From the NCBI GenBank assembly GCA_964389755.1, contig CAYMEW010000009.1:37371-101370 (forward strand): DNA of 64,000 nucleotides, given 5' to 3'. The notes under the pieces were generated by a model. That model was not told the DNA's origin. It was given only the letters and a program-made list of their open reading frames with translations, and searched no databases. Of the stretch, positions 26,674 through 34,330 are shown piece by piece; the stretch's first letter is position 1; every line of letters begins with the position of its first letter. Position numbers and translations under genes: made by a program. Origin of the DNA: JBBSUQ01 sp964389755 (lineage in GTDB: Bacteria > Bacteroidota > Bacteroidia > Flavobacteriales_D > Crocinitomicaceae).

Positions 26674-27245
26674 TCGAAGCTGTTCAGGAGTTCCTCCAGG
26701 TCTTCTTTCAGGTAATCCAGGCTCGGTTTCAGGGAGTCGTAATTCGGAACGGAATTGAAGTAGACCACACCGCTCGCAAAGTTCTCCGTCGAGTCTGTCA
26801 GGTAGAACTGGAAGGGGGAAGCCACATCACCCTGCAATTCGAAAAAAGTACCGTAAACACGGGCCTCCGGACGAATGATCTGCTTATCCCTGATCGCCGT
26901 GGCCTTGATCTGGTGCTCGTCTACCTTGTCATTTGAGAAGTTGACATATGCCGCCAGGGGTTCCTGCATTTTGATGTAGCTGAAGTGCATCACTCCGTTG
27001 AGTTTTCCGAGGCTGATGTCCTTGTGACAGGTGAGTGCACCGTCGGGATCACGGACGTCCCGAACCTGGTAAGCTTCCGAGAGTTTAAAACGATACGGAC
27101 AGTCCGGTTCGTACCACGCGTACGAATGCTCCGGCATCTCGATACGGAGGTAGGAAGGCGGTTTCGGAACAGCTTGCTCTGAGTCTCCGCAGGAAGTGAA
27201 AAATAGGGCACTTATAATAAGGTATAAAAATGCGATGTGTTTCAT
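26661..27245 (-). CDS. gldD: Gliding motility lipoprotein GldD
   Basis: 194 residues with lipobox F-F-T-S-C (about residue 19), followed by P-K-P-P-S-Y-L-R-I-E-M-P, the start of the GldD domain. GldD is a lipoprotein required for gliding in Flavobacterium johnsoniae, with an undefined role close to the T9SS machinery. Position directly downstream of gldE (10 nt) is the conserved order. Confidence 0.92.
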   Translation of the reverse strand: MKHIAFLYLIISALFFTSCGDSEQAVPKPPSYLRIEMPEHSYAWYEPDCPYRFKLSEAYQVRDVRDPDGALTCHKDISLGKLNGVMHFSYIKMQEPLAAYVNFSNDKVDEHQIKATAIRDKQIIRPEARVYGTFFELQGDVASPFQFYLTDSTENFASGVVYFNSVPNYDSLKPSLDYLKEDLEELLNSFEWKK

Positions 27246-27255
27246 AATGTGTTTT

Positions 27256-28590
27256 TTACCTTTCCGGGATCTTCTCCTTCGGAAGAATCACCTTCACCAT
27301 TTTAATACGGCGTTTATCGGAAGATTCCACCACCAGCCGGAGGTCGTTGAAGGTGATGTATTCGTTGTTGCGTAAGATGCGGCCCGATTTCTCAATGATA
27401 AAACCACCGATGGAATCGGCATCACCCTTGTTGCTTTCGAATTCTCTTCCGTCGATCTCGAGCACCTTATACATGTCAATGAGCGCGGTGCGACCCTCGA
27501 ATAAAAAGGTGTTCTCGTCTATACGTGTGTAAATGATCTCATCGTCGTCGAATTCATCGGTAATGTCACCCACGATTTCTTCCAGGACGTCTTCAAGCGT
27601 CACGACGCCGCTAGCTCCCCCGTATTCGTCCACAACTACCGCCATGTGCACTTTTCGGCTCTGGAATTCTTTTAAAAGATCATCGATCTTCTTGTTCTCC
27701 GGGACGAAAAAAGGTTTGCGGAGAAGGCCGCGGTAATTAAAATCGTTTGCCTCGTGCAAATGCGGTAAAAGGTCTTTGATGAAAAGAATCCCGATAACAT
27801 TGTCGAAAGTTCCTTCATATACCGGGATACGGGAATAACCGCTACTAAGGATCTCCTCGAGTATTTCGTCATACTGCATCTCGCTGTCGAAGGCAACCAC
27901 GTCCATGCGCGAACGCATGATCTGGCGTACTTCCGTATTTCCGAACTTCGCGATCCCCTCCAGGATTCGGTGCTCTTCTTCGGAAGTTGTTTCCTCCTTG
28001 GTAAGCGCAATGGCCTGTTCAAGTTCGTGTGAAGAAATGCGAACGCCTTTTTTGCCGGCATACCGGTTGATGAACCCCGTTCCGCTTACCAGCACGTTTT
28101 TAAGCCAGGAAAGGGGAGGGGCAGCGTTCAGAATGCTCAGTGGACGCGCCATGAAACGGGAGAATGTCAGGCTGTTCTTCGTGGCGTAGATCTTCGGGAT
28201 AACTTCTCCGATCAGAAGAAGAACGAGCGTGATCCCCACGAATTCAACCAGCAGGTGAACCGTGTGACTAATGTCCTCCGGAAGCAGTGACGACAGGATG
28301 TAGCTGGAAAGAATGACAATCCCGACGTTCACGAAGTTGTTGGTGATCAGAATCGTGGCCAGGAGTTCTTTGGGCTTTTCAAGCAGGCGCAACACGGTGG
28401 TAGAGCTACCCGCAGGACTGTTCTTTAACTCGTCTTTATCGGATGGGGTTAGGGAGAAAAATGCCGATTCGGCTCCGGAAATGAAAGCGGAGCACATGAG
28501 TAAAAAGGCAAGTATGAAAAAGGCAATGATCGTTTCGGAAGTGGAAAAGCCGGCTAATACAATGACGGGAACGGGATCTTCGGGACTCAT
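27256..28590 (-). CDS. gldE: Gliding motility-associated protein GldE (CNNM/CBS family)
   Basis: 444 residues. A DUF21/CNNM membrane domain with three or four spans (about 20-200, including S-A-F-I-S-G-A-E-S-A-F-F) is followed by two CBS domains (about 215-335) and a C-terminal CorC/HlyC transporter-associated domain (about 350-435). CNNM/CorC relatives transport or sense Mg2+; GldE itself supports gliding, partly redundantly with GldD in known cases. Located between ssb (9 nt) and gldD. Confidence 0.92.
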   Translation of the reverse strand: MSPEDPVPVIVLAGFSTSETIIAFFILAFLLMCSAFISGAESAFFSLTPSDKDELKNSPAGSSTTVLRLLEKPKELLATILITNNFVNVGIVILSSYILSSLLPEDISHTVHLLVEFVGITLVLLLIGEVIPKIYATKNSLTFSRFMARPLSILNAAPPLSWLKNVLVSGTGFINRYAGKKGVRISSHELEQAIALTKEETTSEEEHRILEGIAKFGNTEVRQIMRSRMDVVAFDSEMQYDEILEEILSSGYSRIPVYEGTFDNVIGILFIKDLLPHLHEANDFNYRGLLRKPFFVPENKKIDDLLKEFQSRKVHMAVVVDEYGGASGVVTLEDVLEEIVGDITDEFDDDEIIYTRIDENTFLFEGRTALIDMYKVLEIDGREFESNKGDADSIGGFIIEKSGRILRNNEYITFNDLRLVVESSDKRRIKMVKVILPKEKIPER

Positions 28591-28599
28591 AGTGTATTG

Positions 28600-29046
28600 T
28601 TAAAATGGCAGATCGTCTTCGTCCTGATCCGGATAGATTTCCATATCAGGCATTTTACGTGGGGTGCCTTCACTGCTATAAGGCGGCTGACTTTCGCGAT
28701 TTTCCAGGCCTTCCGGACGCGAAAGCATCGTCATTTCATCTGCGACCACTTCTGTTGTGTAACGGGTCTGGTTGTCCTTATCCTGCCAGCTGCGTTTGCG
28801 AAGTTTCCCTTCGATATAGACTTTGTGTCCCTTGCGCAGGTATTTTTCAGCTACTTCGGCAAGCCCGCGCCACATCACGATGTCGTGCCAGTCGGTATTT
28901 TCCACCCGCTGGCCGTTGCGGTCCGTGTAAGACTCCGAAGTGGCGATCGGGAAATTAGCCACCATGGCTCCATTCTCGAGCCGACGAACTTCCGGGTCGC
29001 GACCCAGGTTTCCGATCAGGATTACTTTATTAACTGTACCAGCCAT
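28600..29046 (-). CDS. ssb: Single-stranded DNA-binding protein (main SSB)
   Basis: 148 residues. The OB fold opens with [15 protein letters not shown] and includes [10 protein letters not shown] and [11 protein letters not shown] flexible linker ends in the acidic tip D-E-D-D-L-P-F, which recruits replication and repair partners. Only this copy and the one at 63390 have acidic tails. The gene has its own promoter (box 29064-29071) and heads the ssb-gldE-gldD-folK operon. Confidence 0.95.
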   Translation of the reverse strand: MAGTVNKVILIGNLGRDPEVRRLENGAMVANFPIATSESYTDRNGQRVENTDWHDIVMWRGLAEVAEKYLRKGHKVYIEGKLRKRSWQDKDNQTRYTTEVVADEMTMLSRPEGLENRESQPPYSSEGTPRKMPDMEIYPDQDEDDLPF

Positions 29047-29063
29047 TTAGAACACTTTAAATA

Positions 29064-29071
29064 CAAAGATA
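29064..29071 (-). promoter_or_regulatory. -7 box TATCTTTG, ssb-gldE-gldD-folK
   Basis: An exact TAnnTTTG match on the minus strand, ending 17 nt before the ssb ATG (29046). It lies in the gap between mutY and ssb, so ssb and the gliding genes need not depend on mutY transcription. Confidence 0.65.
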
Positions 29072-29089
29072 GCAAAACCACGGAAGAAT

Positions 29090-30127
29090 TTACGGATAGA
29101 TCTCCGCGTCCTGAAAAAAGCGGTCGATGAGGCGCGGAACCGGGTAATTTTCCAACTCATCCGGTTTAATCCATACCTGGTTGTCTTTCAGTGGATAAGA
29201 AATGTTTCCGATGTCGAAAAAACGGGCGAAGATATGCTGGTGACTCAGGATGTGACGGTACTGTTCCCTGCGTGTTTTGACAGCAATCGTTCCCTCCGGA
29301 GTTTGTAGTTCGGAGGTGTTTTCATCCGGTGCTTCTTCCGTTTCGATCAGCGGAAGCTGGAAGAGGTTCTGCCACACATCTTTTCCGCTTCGCTTTTCGA
29401 GCAAAATGCGATCTCCCTCGCGGATCAGCAGGTAGTTGAAATACCGTTTGCGAACGCGTGTCTTTCCCTGTTTCACCGGGCGCAGGTGCGCTGTTCCGTT
29501 TTGGAAAGCGAGGCAATCATGTTGCAGCGGGCATACGCTGCAATCCGGTTTTACAGGTACGCACTGCAATGCACCGAACTCCATGATCGCCTGGTTGTGA
29601 AGGCCCGGGGCATCTTTAGGCAGGAGTTCCTGTGCCAGTTCTGCAAAAAAGCGCTTTCCTTCCGTACTGTCTATTGGCAGATCGATGTCCCGGTAACGAC
29701 TTAGTACCCGGTAAACATTCCCGTCTACGGCCGCGTAGGGCAAAGCGAAAGCAAACGACGAAATGGCAGCGGCTGTGTAGTCTCCAACCCCTTTTAAAGC
29801 CCGTATTTCGGAATAGCTGCGCGGGAAGTCCCCGTTGTGATGTTCCATAATATACCGGGCTGCACTGTGAAGATTGCGCGCACGACTGTAGTATCCCAGT
29901 CCCTGCCAGAGTTTTAGGACTTCCTGTTCATCGGCTGCTGCCAGGTCCCGGACATCCGGAAAGCGTTCGGCGAAACGTTCGTAATAAGCGAGTCCCTGGT
30001 CGACCCGTGTTTGCTGTAAAATGATTTCCGAGAGCCAGATAAGGTAGCCATTGTCTGTGTTTCTCCATGGCAGAGCGCGCTTGTTTTGTCTATACCAATC
30101 TGCTATTAGTAGATGAAAATCAGTCAT
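29090..30127 (-). CDS. mutY: A/G-specific adenine glycosylase
   Basis: 345 residues. It removes adenine mispaired with 8-oxoguanine. The HhH-GPD domain contains W-L-S-E-I-I-L-Q-Q-T-R-V (catalytic Glu) and G-V-G-D-Y-T-A-A-A-I-S (HhH motif and catalytic Asp). The 4Fe-4S loop is C-x6-C-x2-C-x5-C at about residues 190-206. The C-terminal ~110 residues form the NUDIX-like 8-oxoG recognition domain. Divergent from hup with overlapping promoter zones. Confidence 0.95.
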   Translation of the reverse strand: MTDFHLLIADWYRQNKRALPWRNTDNGYLIWLSEIILQQTRVDQGLAYYERFAERFPDVRDLAAADEQEVLKLWQGLGYYSRARNLHSAARYIMEHHNGDFPRSYSEIRALKGVGDYTAAAISSFAFALPYAAVDGNVYRVLSRYRDIDLPIDSTEGKRFFAELAQELLPKDAPGLHNQAIMEFGALQCVPVKPDCSVCPLQHDCLAFQNGTAHLRPVKQGKTRVRKRYFNYLLIREGDRILLEKRSGKDVWQNLFQLPLIETEEAPDENTSELQTPEGTIAVKTRREQYRHILSHQHIFARFFDIGNISYPLKDNQVWIKPDELENYPVPRLIDRFFQDAEIYP

Positions 30128-30162
30128 TCAGGGAAAAAAGTGTTTTTTTTCGTTTTAAAACG

Positions 30163-30170
30163 CAAAATTA
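30163..30170 (-). promoter_or_regulatory. -7 box TAATTTTG, mutY
   Basis: An exact TAnnTTTG match on the minus strand, ending 35 nt before the mutY ATG (30127). Only 14 bp separate it from the divergent hup -7 box. Confidence 0.6.
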
Positions 30171-30184
30171 ATGTTTTAGAAGCG

Positions 30185-30192
30185 TACTTTTG
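30185..30192 (+). promoter_or_regulatory. -7 box TACTTTTG, hup
   Basis: An exact TAnnTTTG match ending 35 nt before ATG 30228, giving an A-rich leader of about 30 nt, as is common for highly translated Bacteroidota genes. Confidence 0.65.
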
Positions 30193-30227
30193 CCTGAGAA
30201 AACACATTGTACAAAAAACCAAAAAAA

Positions 30228-30518
30228 ATGACAAAAGCTGACATCGTAGCAGAGATTGCTGAAAAAACAGGTTTAGAGCGGGTTGAGGCTCTGAAGGCAG
30301 TAGAAGCATTTATGGATTCTGTTAAAACTTCCCTTGCTCAGAACAAGAATGTTTACCTCAGAGGTTTCGGGAGCTTCATCGTGAAAGAACGCGCTGAAAA
30401 AACCGGACGTAACATCTCTAAAAACACTACGATCATCATTCCTGCTCACAATATTCCTTCATTCAAACCTGCAAAAACGTTTGTTGAAGAAGTAAAAAAC
30501 AGTGTGAAAACGAAATAA
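30228..30518 (+). CDS. hup: HU-family DNA-binding protein
   Basis: 96 residues from ATG 30228 (M-T-K-A-D-I-V). The dimerisation helices are followed by the G-F-G-S-F motif and the DNA-binding beta arm, where I-I-P-A-H-N-I-P-S-F-K-P-A-K replaces the more usual P-x-T-G-x-x-I-x-I-P-A-x-x-x-P-x-F-x-P-G-K; the N-I-P variant is typical of flavobacterial HU. An upstream in-frame start at 30207 is not an ATG and adds only a basic stub. Followed by a terminator-like hairpin at 30575. Confidence 0.94.
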   Translation: MTKADIVAEIAEKTGLERVEALKAVEAFMDSVKTSLAQNKNVYLRGFGSFIVKERAEKTGRNISKNTTIIIPAHNIPSFKPAKTFVEEVKNSVKTK

Positions 30519-30566
30519 ATTTGAGCCACGCGCTTAAATAAGATTCTTTTTTTCAATTGATTTTAT

Positions 30567-30574
30567 TATTTTTG
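30567..30574 (+). promoter_or_regulatory. -7 box TATTTTTG before the hup terminator hairpin
   Basis: An exact TAnnTTTG match immediately 5' of the hairpin at 30575-30597. If used, transcription of the small basic gene at 30657 would begin inside that hairpin, with a ~75-nt leader. No -33 TTG is found at 17-21 nt. Confidence 0.45.
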
Positions 30575-30604
30575 CACTCTCGTTTTTAGCGAGAGTGTTT
30601 TTTT
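30575..30604 (+). terminator. Terminator after hup
   Basis: A perfect 8-bp stem (30575-30582 with 30590-30597, C-A-C-T-C-T-C-G and complement) with a 7-nt loop, followed by seven T. It lies 57 nt after the hup stop. Confidence 0.8.
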
Positions 30605-30656
30605 GTCCTGTACTACAGGACCTTGAATAAGAAATTAATTAAAATTCTATAAAGTT

Positions 30657-30749
30657 ATGCCAAGCGGTAAAAAAAGAAAAAGACATAAAATGGCTACGCA
30701 CAAGCGTAAAAAGAGATTGAGAAAAAATCGCCATAAAAAGAAGAAGTAA
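30657..30749 (+). CDS. 30-residue basic ribosomal-type protein (AURKAIP1/COX24-like)
   Basis: Translation gives M-P-S-G-K-K-R-K-R-H-K-M-A-T-H-K-R and then K-K-R-L-R-K-N-R-H-K-K-K-K, with 19 Lys/Arg in 30 residues. The M-P-S-G-K-K-R-K-R-H-K start and the H-K-R-K-K-R core match the tiny proteins annotated in Bacteroidota as AURKAIP1/COX24 domain proteins, relatives of mitochondrial mS38 and actinobacterial bS22. It is thus probably a small-subunit ribosomal protein. It sits between hup and rng in what I recall as a common order. The gene is easily missed because of its length. Confidence 0.8.
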   Translation: MPSGKKRKRHKMATHKRKKRLRKNRHKKKK

Positions 30750-30772
30750 TCCACGGGATTACCTAAGGTATT

Positions 30773-30805
30773 AAACTTAGTGAGTCTGTCTTGCTAAGTT
30801 TTTTC
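30773..30805 (+). terminator. Weak terminator between the small ribosomal-type gene and rng
   Basis: An 8-bp AT-rich stem (30773-30780 with 30794-30801) with a 13-nt loop, then T residues. It ends about 30 nt before the rng start and may act as a partial terminator or attenuator. Confidence 0.45.
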
Positions 30806-30834
30806 TGTTTTATAACTGGTTAATAAAGTTTTTC

Positions 30835-32382
30835 GTGAGTTTAGAACTAGTAGTCGACGTCAGGCCCGGTGGGGTCTGGCTTGCACTGCTGCGTGACGGA
30901 AAACTTATTGAGCTGCATGAGGAACAGGGAAATACGGATTTCGCAGTAGGAGATATCTACCTCGGTCGCGTTCGTAAAGTTGTTCCCAGTCTTAATGCCG
31001 CATTTGTGGATGTCGGGTACGAAAAAGATGCATTTCTGCATTACCTCGACCTTGGCCCGCAATTCAACTCGCTCAACAAGTTTTCAAAGGATACGCTGCA
31101 CGGTAAGCAAAATGTAGCAGACCTTCTTTACTTCAAAGCAGAAAAGGATATCCCGAAAGACGGGAAGATCAATGAAGTGATCTCATCTTCAGCACCGATC
31201 GTTGTGCAGGTAGCCAAGGAACCGATCTCGAGCAAAGGCCCGAGGTTATGCTCCGAAATTACACTTGCAGGACGTTACCTGGTGCTCGTCCCGTTCTCCG
31301 ATAAGATCTCCATCTCCCAAAAAATACGCGATAACGCTGAACGCGAACGCCTCCGGGACCTGATGGAAAGTATCAAGCCGAAACATTTCGGGGTTATTAT
31401 CCGCACTGTCGCAGAAAATAAGAAGATCGAACTGCTCGACCAGGATCTCAAGAACCTGCTCGAGAAATGGAAAGTGATGCATTCAAACCTTAAAAATGCA
31501 TCACCGCCGAAACGTATTCTCGGCGAAGTCAACAAAACGACTTCCATCCTCCGCGATCTGCTCAATGCAGATTTTACAAACATTCATGTCAACGATGACG
31601 CACTCCTCGATGAACTGCGCGAATACATCGGAGACATCGCCCCCGGACGCGAAAAGATCCTGCGCCTCTACGAGGGCAAACTGAACATCTTTGAAAAGTT
31701 CGGTATCAACAAGCAGATCAAAACGCTGTTCGGTAAAAAAGTGCCGCTCCAGTCAGGCGGATACCTGATCATCGAACACACCGAAGCCATGCACGTCATC
31801 GACGTCAACAGTGGTAACCGGAAAGGAGCCGACGGACAGGAAGGAAACGCACTGGCCACAAACATCGAGGCGGCCGAAGAGATTGCCCGCGTACTTCAGC
31901 TGCGCGACATGGGCGGGATCGTATGCATCGATTTCATCGATATGCACGACCGGGAAAATAATAAAATCCTCTTCGATAAACTGAGGGGATTCATGAATAC
32001 GGATCGGGCAAAACACAACATCCTGCCTCCAAGTAAATTCGGGGTCGTTGAAATTACGCGTCAGCGCGTAAGACCTGAAACGGATATTAATACGAGTGAG
32101 ACCTGCCCGACCTGTAACGGTACCGGTGAAGTCCAGGCAACTATTCTTTTTGCAGAAGAGATCGAGAATAACCTCAATTACCTCATCCATGATCGCAAAG
32201 AGAAATCGGTGACCCTGCTCGTACATCCTTACCTCGAAGCCTATTTCAAACGCGGTCTCGTGTCGCGGCAGAAAAAATGGCTGATGAAATACAAGAAATG
32301 GATTCCCGTACGCGGCGTAACCGCCAACCAGTTGCTGGAATACACATTTGTCAATAAGAATAATGAAGAAATTGCGCTCTGA
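30835..32382 (+). CDS. rng: Ribonuclease G/E family protein
   Basis: 515 residues from a GTG start at 30835; no ATG is near the conserved N-terminus. An S1 domain is inserted in the N-terminal RNase H-like domain (V-G-D-I-Y-L-G-R-V-R-K-V, A-A-F-V-D-V-G-Y-E-K-D-A-F-L-H). The catalytic DNase I-like domain has V-I-D-V-N-S-G-N with Mg2+-binding Asp residues, and the Zn-link region is C-P-T-C-N-G-T-G. Length fits RNase G rather than RNase E, which has a long scaffold tail. Acts in rRNA maturation and mRNA decay. Confidence 0.93.
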   Translation: MSLELVVDVRPGGVWLALLRDGKLIELHEEQGNTDFAVGDIYLGRVRKVVPSLNAAFVDVGYEKDAFLHYLDLGPQFNSLNKFSKDTLHGKQNVADLLYFKAEKDIPKDGKINEVISSSAPIVVQVAKEPISSKGPRLCSEITLAGRYLVLVPFSDKISISQKIRDNAERERLRDLMESIKPKHFGVIIRTVAENKKIELLDQDLKNLLEKWKVMHSNLKNASPPKRILGEVNKTTSILRDLLNADFTNIHVNDDALLDELREYIGDIAPGREKILRLYEGKLNIFEKFGINKQIKTLFGKKVPLQSGGYLIIEHTEAMHVIDVNSGNRKGADGQEGNALATNIEAAEEIARVLQLRDMGGIVCIDFIDMHDRENNKILFDKLRGFMNTDRAKHNILPPSKFGVVEITRQRVRPETDINTSETCPTCNGTGEVQATILFAEEIENNLNYLIHDRKEKSVTLLVHPYLEAYFKRGLVSRQKKWLMKYKKWIPVRGVTANQLLEYTFVNKNNEEIAL

Positions 32383-32863
32383 TCCTTCGGGGCGCAATTT
32401 TTCTTTCCTCGAGGCAAAAACGAAGATCGAGGCCTTTTGCGCCTACCAGGAACGTTGCGCACAGGAAGTGAGCCGCAAACTGGACTCCTGGAGCATTACC
32501 GGCGAACAACAGGAGCAACTCCTGGCACACCTCATTTCCTTTAATTTTCTCAATGAAGAACGTTTCGCGGAAGCATTTACCTCCGGGAAGTTCCGCATTA
32601 AAAAATGGGGAAGGGTTAAGATCCGGCAACAGCTGAAAGCGCGGAATATATCGGAATACTCTCTCAAAAAAGCACTTGAGTCCATCGACCCCGATCTGTA
32701 CATACAAACGCTGCGCGAACTGGCGGAAGCCAAACTGCGGGATATCAGTCGTAAAAAAGAGTCGGACTACGTGCGAAAAGGAAAGATTTTCCGCTTTCTT
32801 TCAGGAAAAGGATTTGAATCGGACCTCGTATACGATGTGCTCGGTGAACTCTTCCCGGACTAA
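32363..32863 (+). CDS. recX: RecX regulatory protein
   Basis: 166 residues from ATG 32363, which overlaps the rng stop by 20 nt. Three-helix RecX repeats are visible: C-A-Y-Q-E-R-C-A-Q-E-V-S-R-K-L, then F-L-N-E-E-R-F-A-E-A-F and K-K-W-G-R-V-K-I-R-Q-Q-L-K, and a final K-G-K-I-F-R-F-L-S-G-K-G-F. RecX binds RecA filaments and limits their activity. Its 3' end overlaps the convergent gene by 4 nt. Confidence 0.9.
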   Translation: MKKLRSDPSGRNFSFLEAKTKIEAFCAYQERCAQEVSRKLDSWSITGEQQEQLLAHLISFNFLNEERFAEAFTSGKFRIKKWGRVKIRQQLKARNISEYSLKKALESIDPDLYIQTLRELAEAKLRDISRKKESDYVRKGKIFRFLSGKGFESDLVYDVLGELFPD

Positions 32864-34245
32864 TAGACGACCAGTCTACGCGTTTCCGTGCGTACCGTGT
32901 TGTTGTTGTCCGTCCAGCTTATCCTCAAAAAGTACGATCCGGGCGAATAAGGTGCCGGCAACTCCGCAAGACTGTACTGGTGCTGTGTAAAACCGTCCAA
33001 TTGCCGCCCGTCTGAAGCGTAAACTTCTACGGAAAAGGTTTCAACAGTGTAATCGGCTAGTACCACGCGGTAATTTTCATCGGAGGCCACCGGGTTTGGA
33101 AATACACTGGCCTCGTCGGGCAGATCTGTGGAAAATAATTTTTCCTTGAAACTGAACAGGAACAGCCCGTACTGACGGTCGGAAACCAGTATTCTGCCCG
33201 ATGGAAATTGCGCAAAGACGCCCCACGCACCATTGAGCTTATACACGTTTTCAGTCGGGTATGTATCGTAAAAGGCCACTTCCTTCGGAACCGGTTGCCG
33301 CAGGTCGTAAATGTGAAAGCCCTCGTTGTAGTAAGCCACGAACGCGAACTCATCGGTGATCATGATGTTGTGCGGAACACTGCCTTCCTGGTAATTCGTA
33401 CCGAAATAATTTTTGACCGTGATCTTGCCCTCACTGTCCACAACACAATTTTTAAGGCGCTTGCCATTGGTTTCGTCACCGAAAACGTAGCGCGTCCCGT
33501 CAGGGCTCAGCCATCCCTGGTGATTGTAGCCCTGGTCCTGGTAAAAGTTCAGATTTTGTTTGAACTGGGGAAACGCCGGGTTGCTGAAATCGTAAACGCG
33601 CAGTCCGTCGAAACCACAGTTGAGGATGGCCATGTTGTTACGGACATAACAGTCGTGAACCTCCGGAATATCGTTCGGCCCGCTGTAGAGCAATTGCGGG
33701 TGAACTGGGTCGGACAGGGAGAATACGCGCAGCGGGATCATGGATACAGGGTTGCCGTTCGCCAGTTCCGTAACCATACAGGCGTAAAGCAGGGCATTGT
33801 TCGTGTCGATGAAGATGTTGTGAACCCGTCCGAAATTCGTCTGCACATCGTTGACCAGGTGAAGCGAGTCCGGCAGGTGATCGGTATCGAAGACCTGCAA
33901 ACTGCTGTTTCCCTCGTCACACACTGCATACAGGTAGTTTTTGTACGTTTTAAAATCGCGGTGAACAACCATTGAAGAGACGTGGCGCCCCGCTTTAAAG
34001 TCTACCGGAAGAAGTTCATCGTCATCAGAGATCCGGAAGACATGCGTCCCCATCGTGGAACCGATCACGGCATATTCGTCATTTCCTTTGGTAAATCCCC
34101 AGCAATCATTGAACCGCGCAAGTGTGGAATTCGTTAGGATCGTATCCGAAAACCAGCGGTCCAACAGGTCTAGGTTGCGCTGTCCCTGCGCCAGGACAGG
34201 CAAATTCGCGATCAGCAGGATGAAAAGTACGACGCTCCTGTACAT
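32860..34245 (-). CDS. Secreted LVIVD-repeat protein with T9SS sorting domain (choice-of-anchor B-like)
   Basis: 461 residues. A signal peptide (about 1-20, P-V-L-A-Q) leads into a beta-propeller-like region of LVIVD repeats (G-L-R-V-Y-D-F-S-N-P-A, G-F-H-I-Y-D-L-R-Q-P). The C-terminal ~80 residues (V-F-P-N-P-V-A-S onward) form a T9SS type A sorting domain. Surface protein of unknown ligand. The ATG at 34245 follows an exact -7 box by 6 nt; an upstream in-frame TTG would overlap the box. Confidence 0.85.
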   Translation of the reverse strand: MYRSVVLFILLIANLPVLAQGQRNLDLLDRWFSDTILTNSTLARFNDCWGFTKGNDEYAVIGSTMGTHVFRISDDDELLPVDFKAGRHVSSMVVHRDFKTYKNYLYAVCDEGNSSLQVFDTDHLPDSLHLVNDVQTNFGRVHNIFIDTNNALLYACMVTELANGNPVSMIPLRVFSLSDPVHPQLLYSGPNDIPEVHDCYVRNNMAILNCGFDGLRVYDFSNPAFPQFKQNLNFYQDQGYNHQGWLSPDGTRYVFGDETNGKRLKNCVVDSEGKITVKNYFGTNYQEGSVPHNIMITDEFAFVAYYNEGFHIYDLRQPVPKEVAFYDTYPTENVYKLNGAWGVFAQFPSGRILVSDRQYGLFLFSFKEKLFSTDLPDEASVFPNPVASDENYRVVLADYTVETFSVEVYASDGRQLDGFTQHQYSLAELPAPYSPGSYFLRISWTDNNNTVRTETRRLVVY

Positions 34246-34251
34246 AGTAAT

Positions 34252-34280
34252 CAAATATACGACAAATCCTGCTTTTGCAA
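34252..34280 (-). promoter_or_regulatory. Promoter with -33 TTG and -7 box TATATTTG, LVIVD gene
   Basis: On the minus strand TTG (34280-34278) is followed after 18 nt by TATATTTG (34259-34252), an exact -7 box. It ends 6 nt before ATG 34245, so the message is predicted to be leaderless. Confidence 0.6.
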
Positions 34281-34330
34281 GTGTCCCATTCGTGCCTCCC
34301 GGCGAAATACCGGCATAAGATCAGTTCTTA

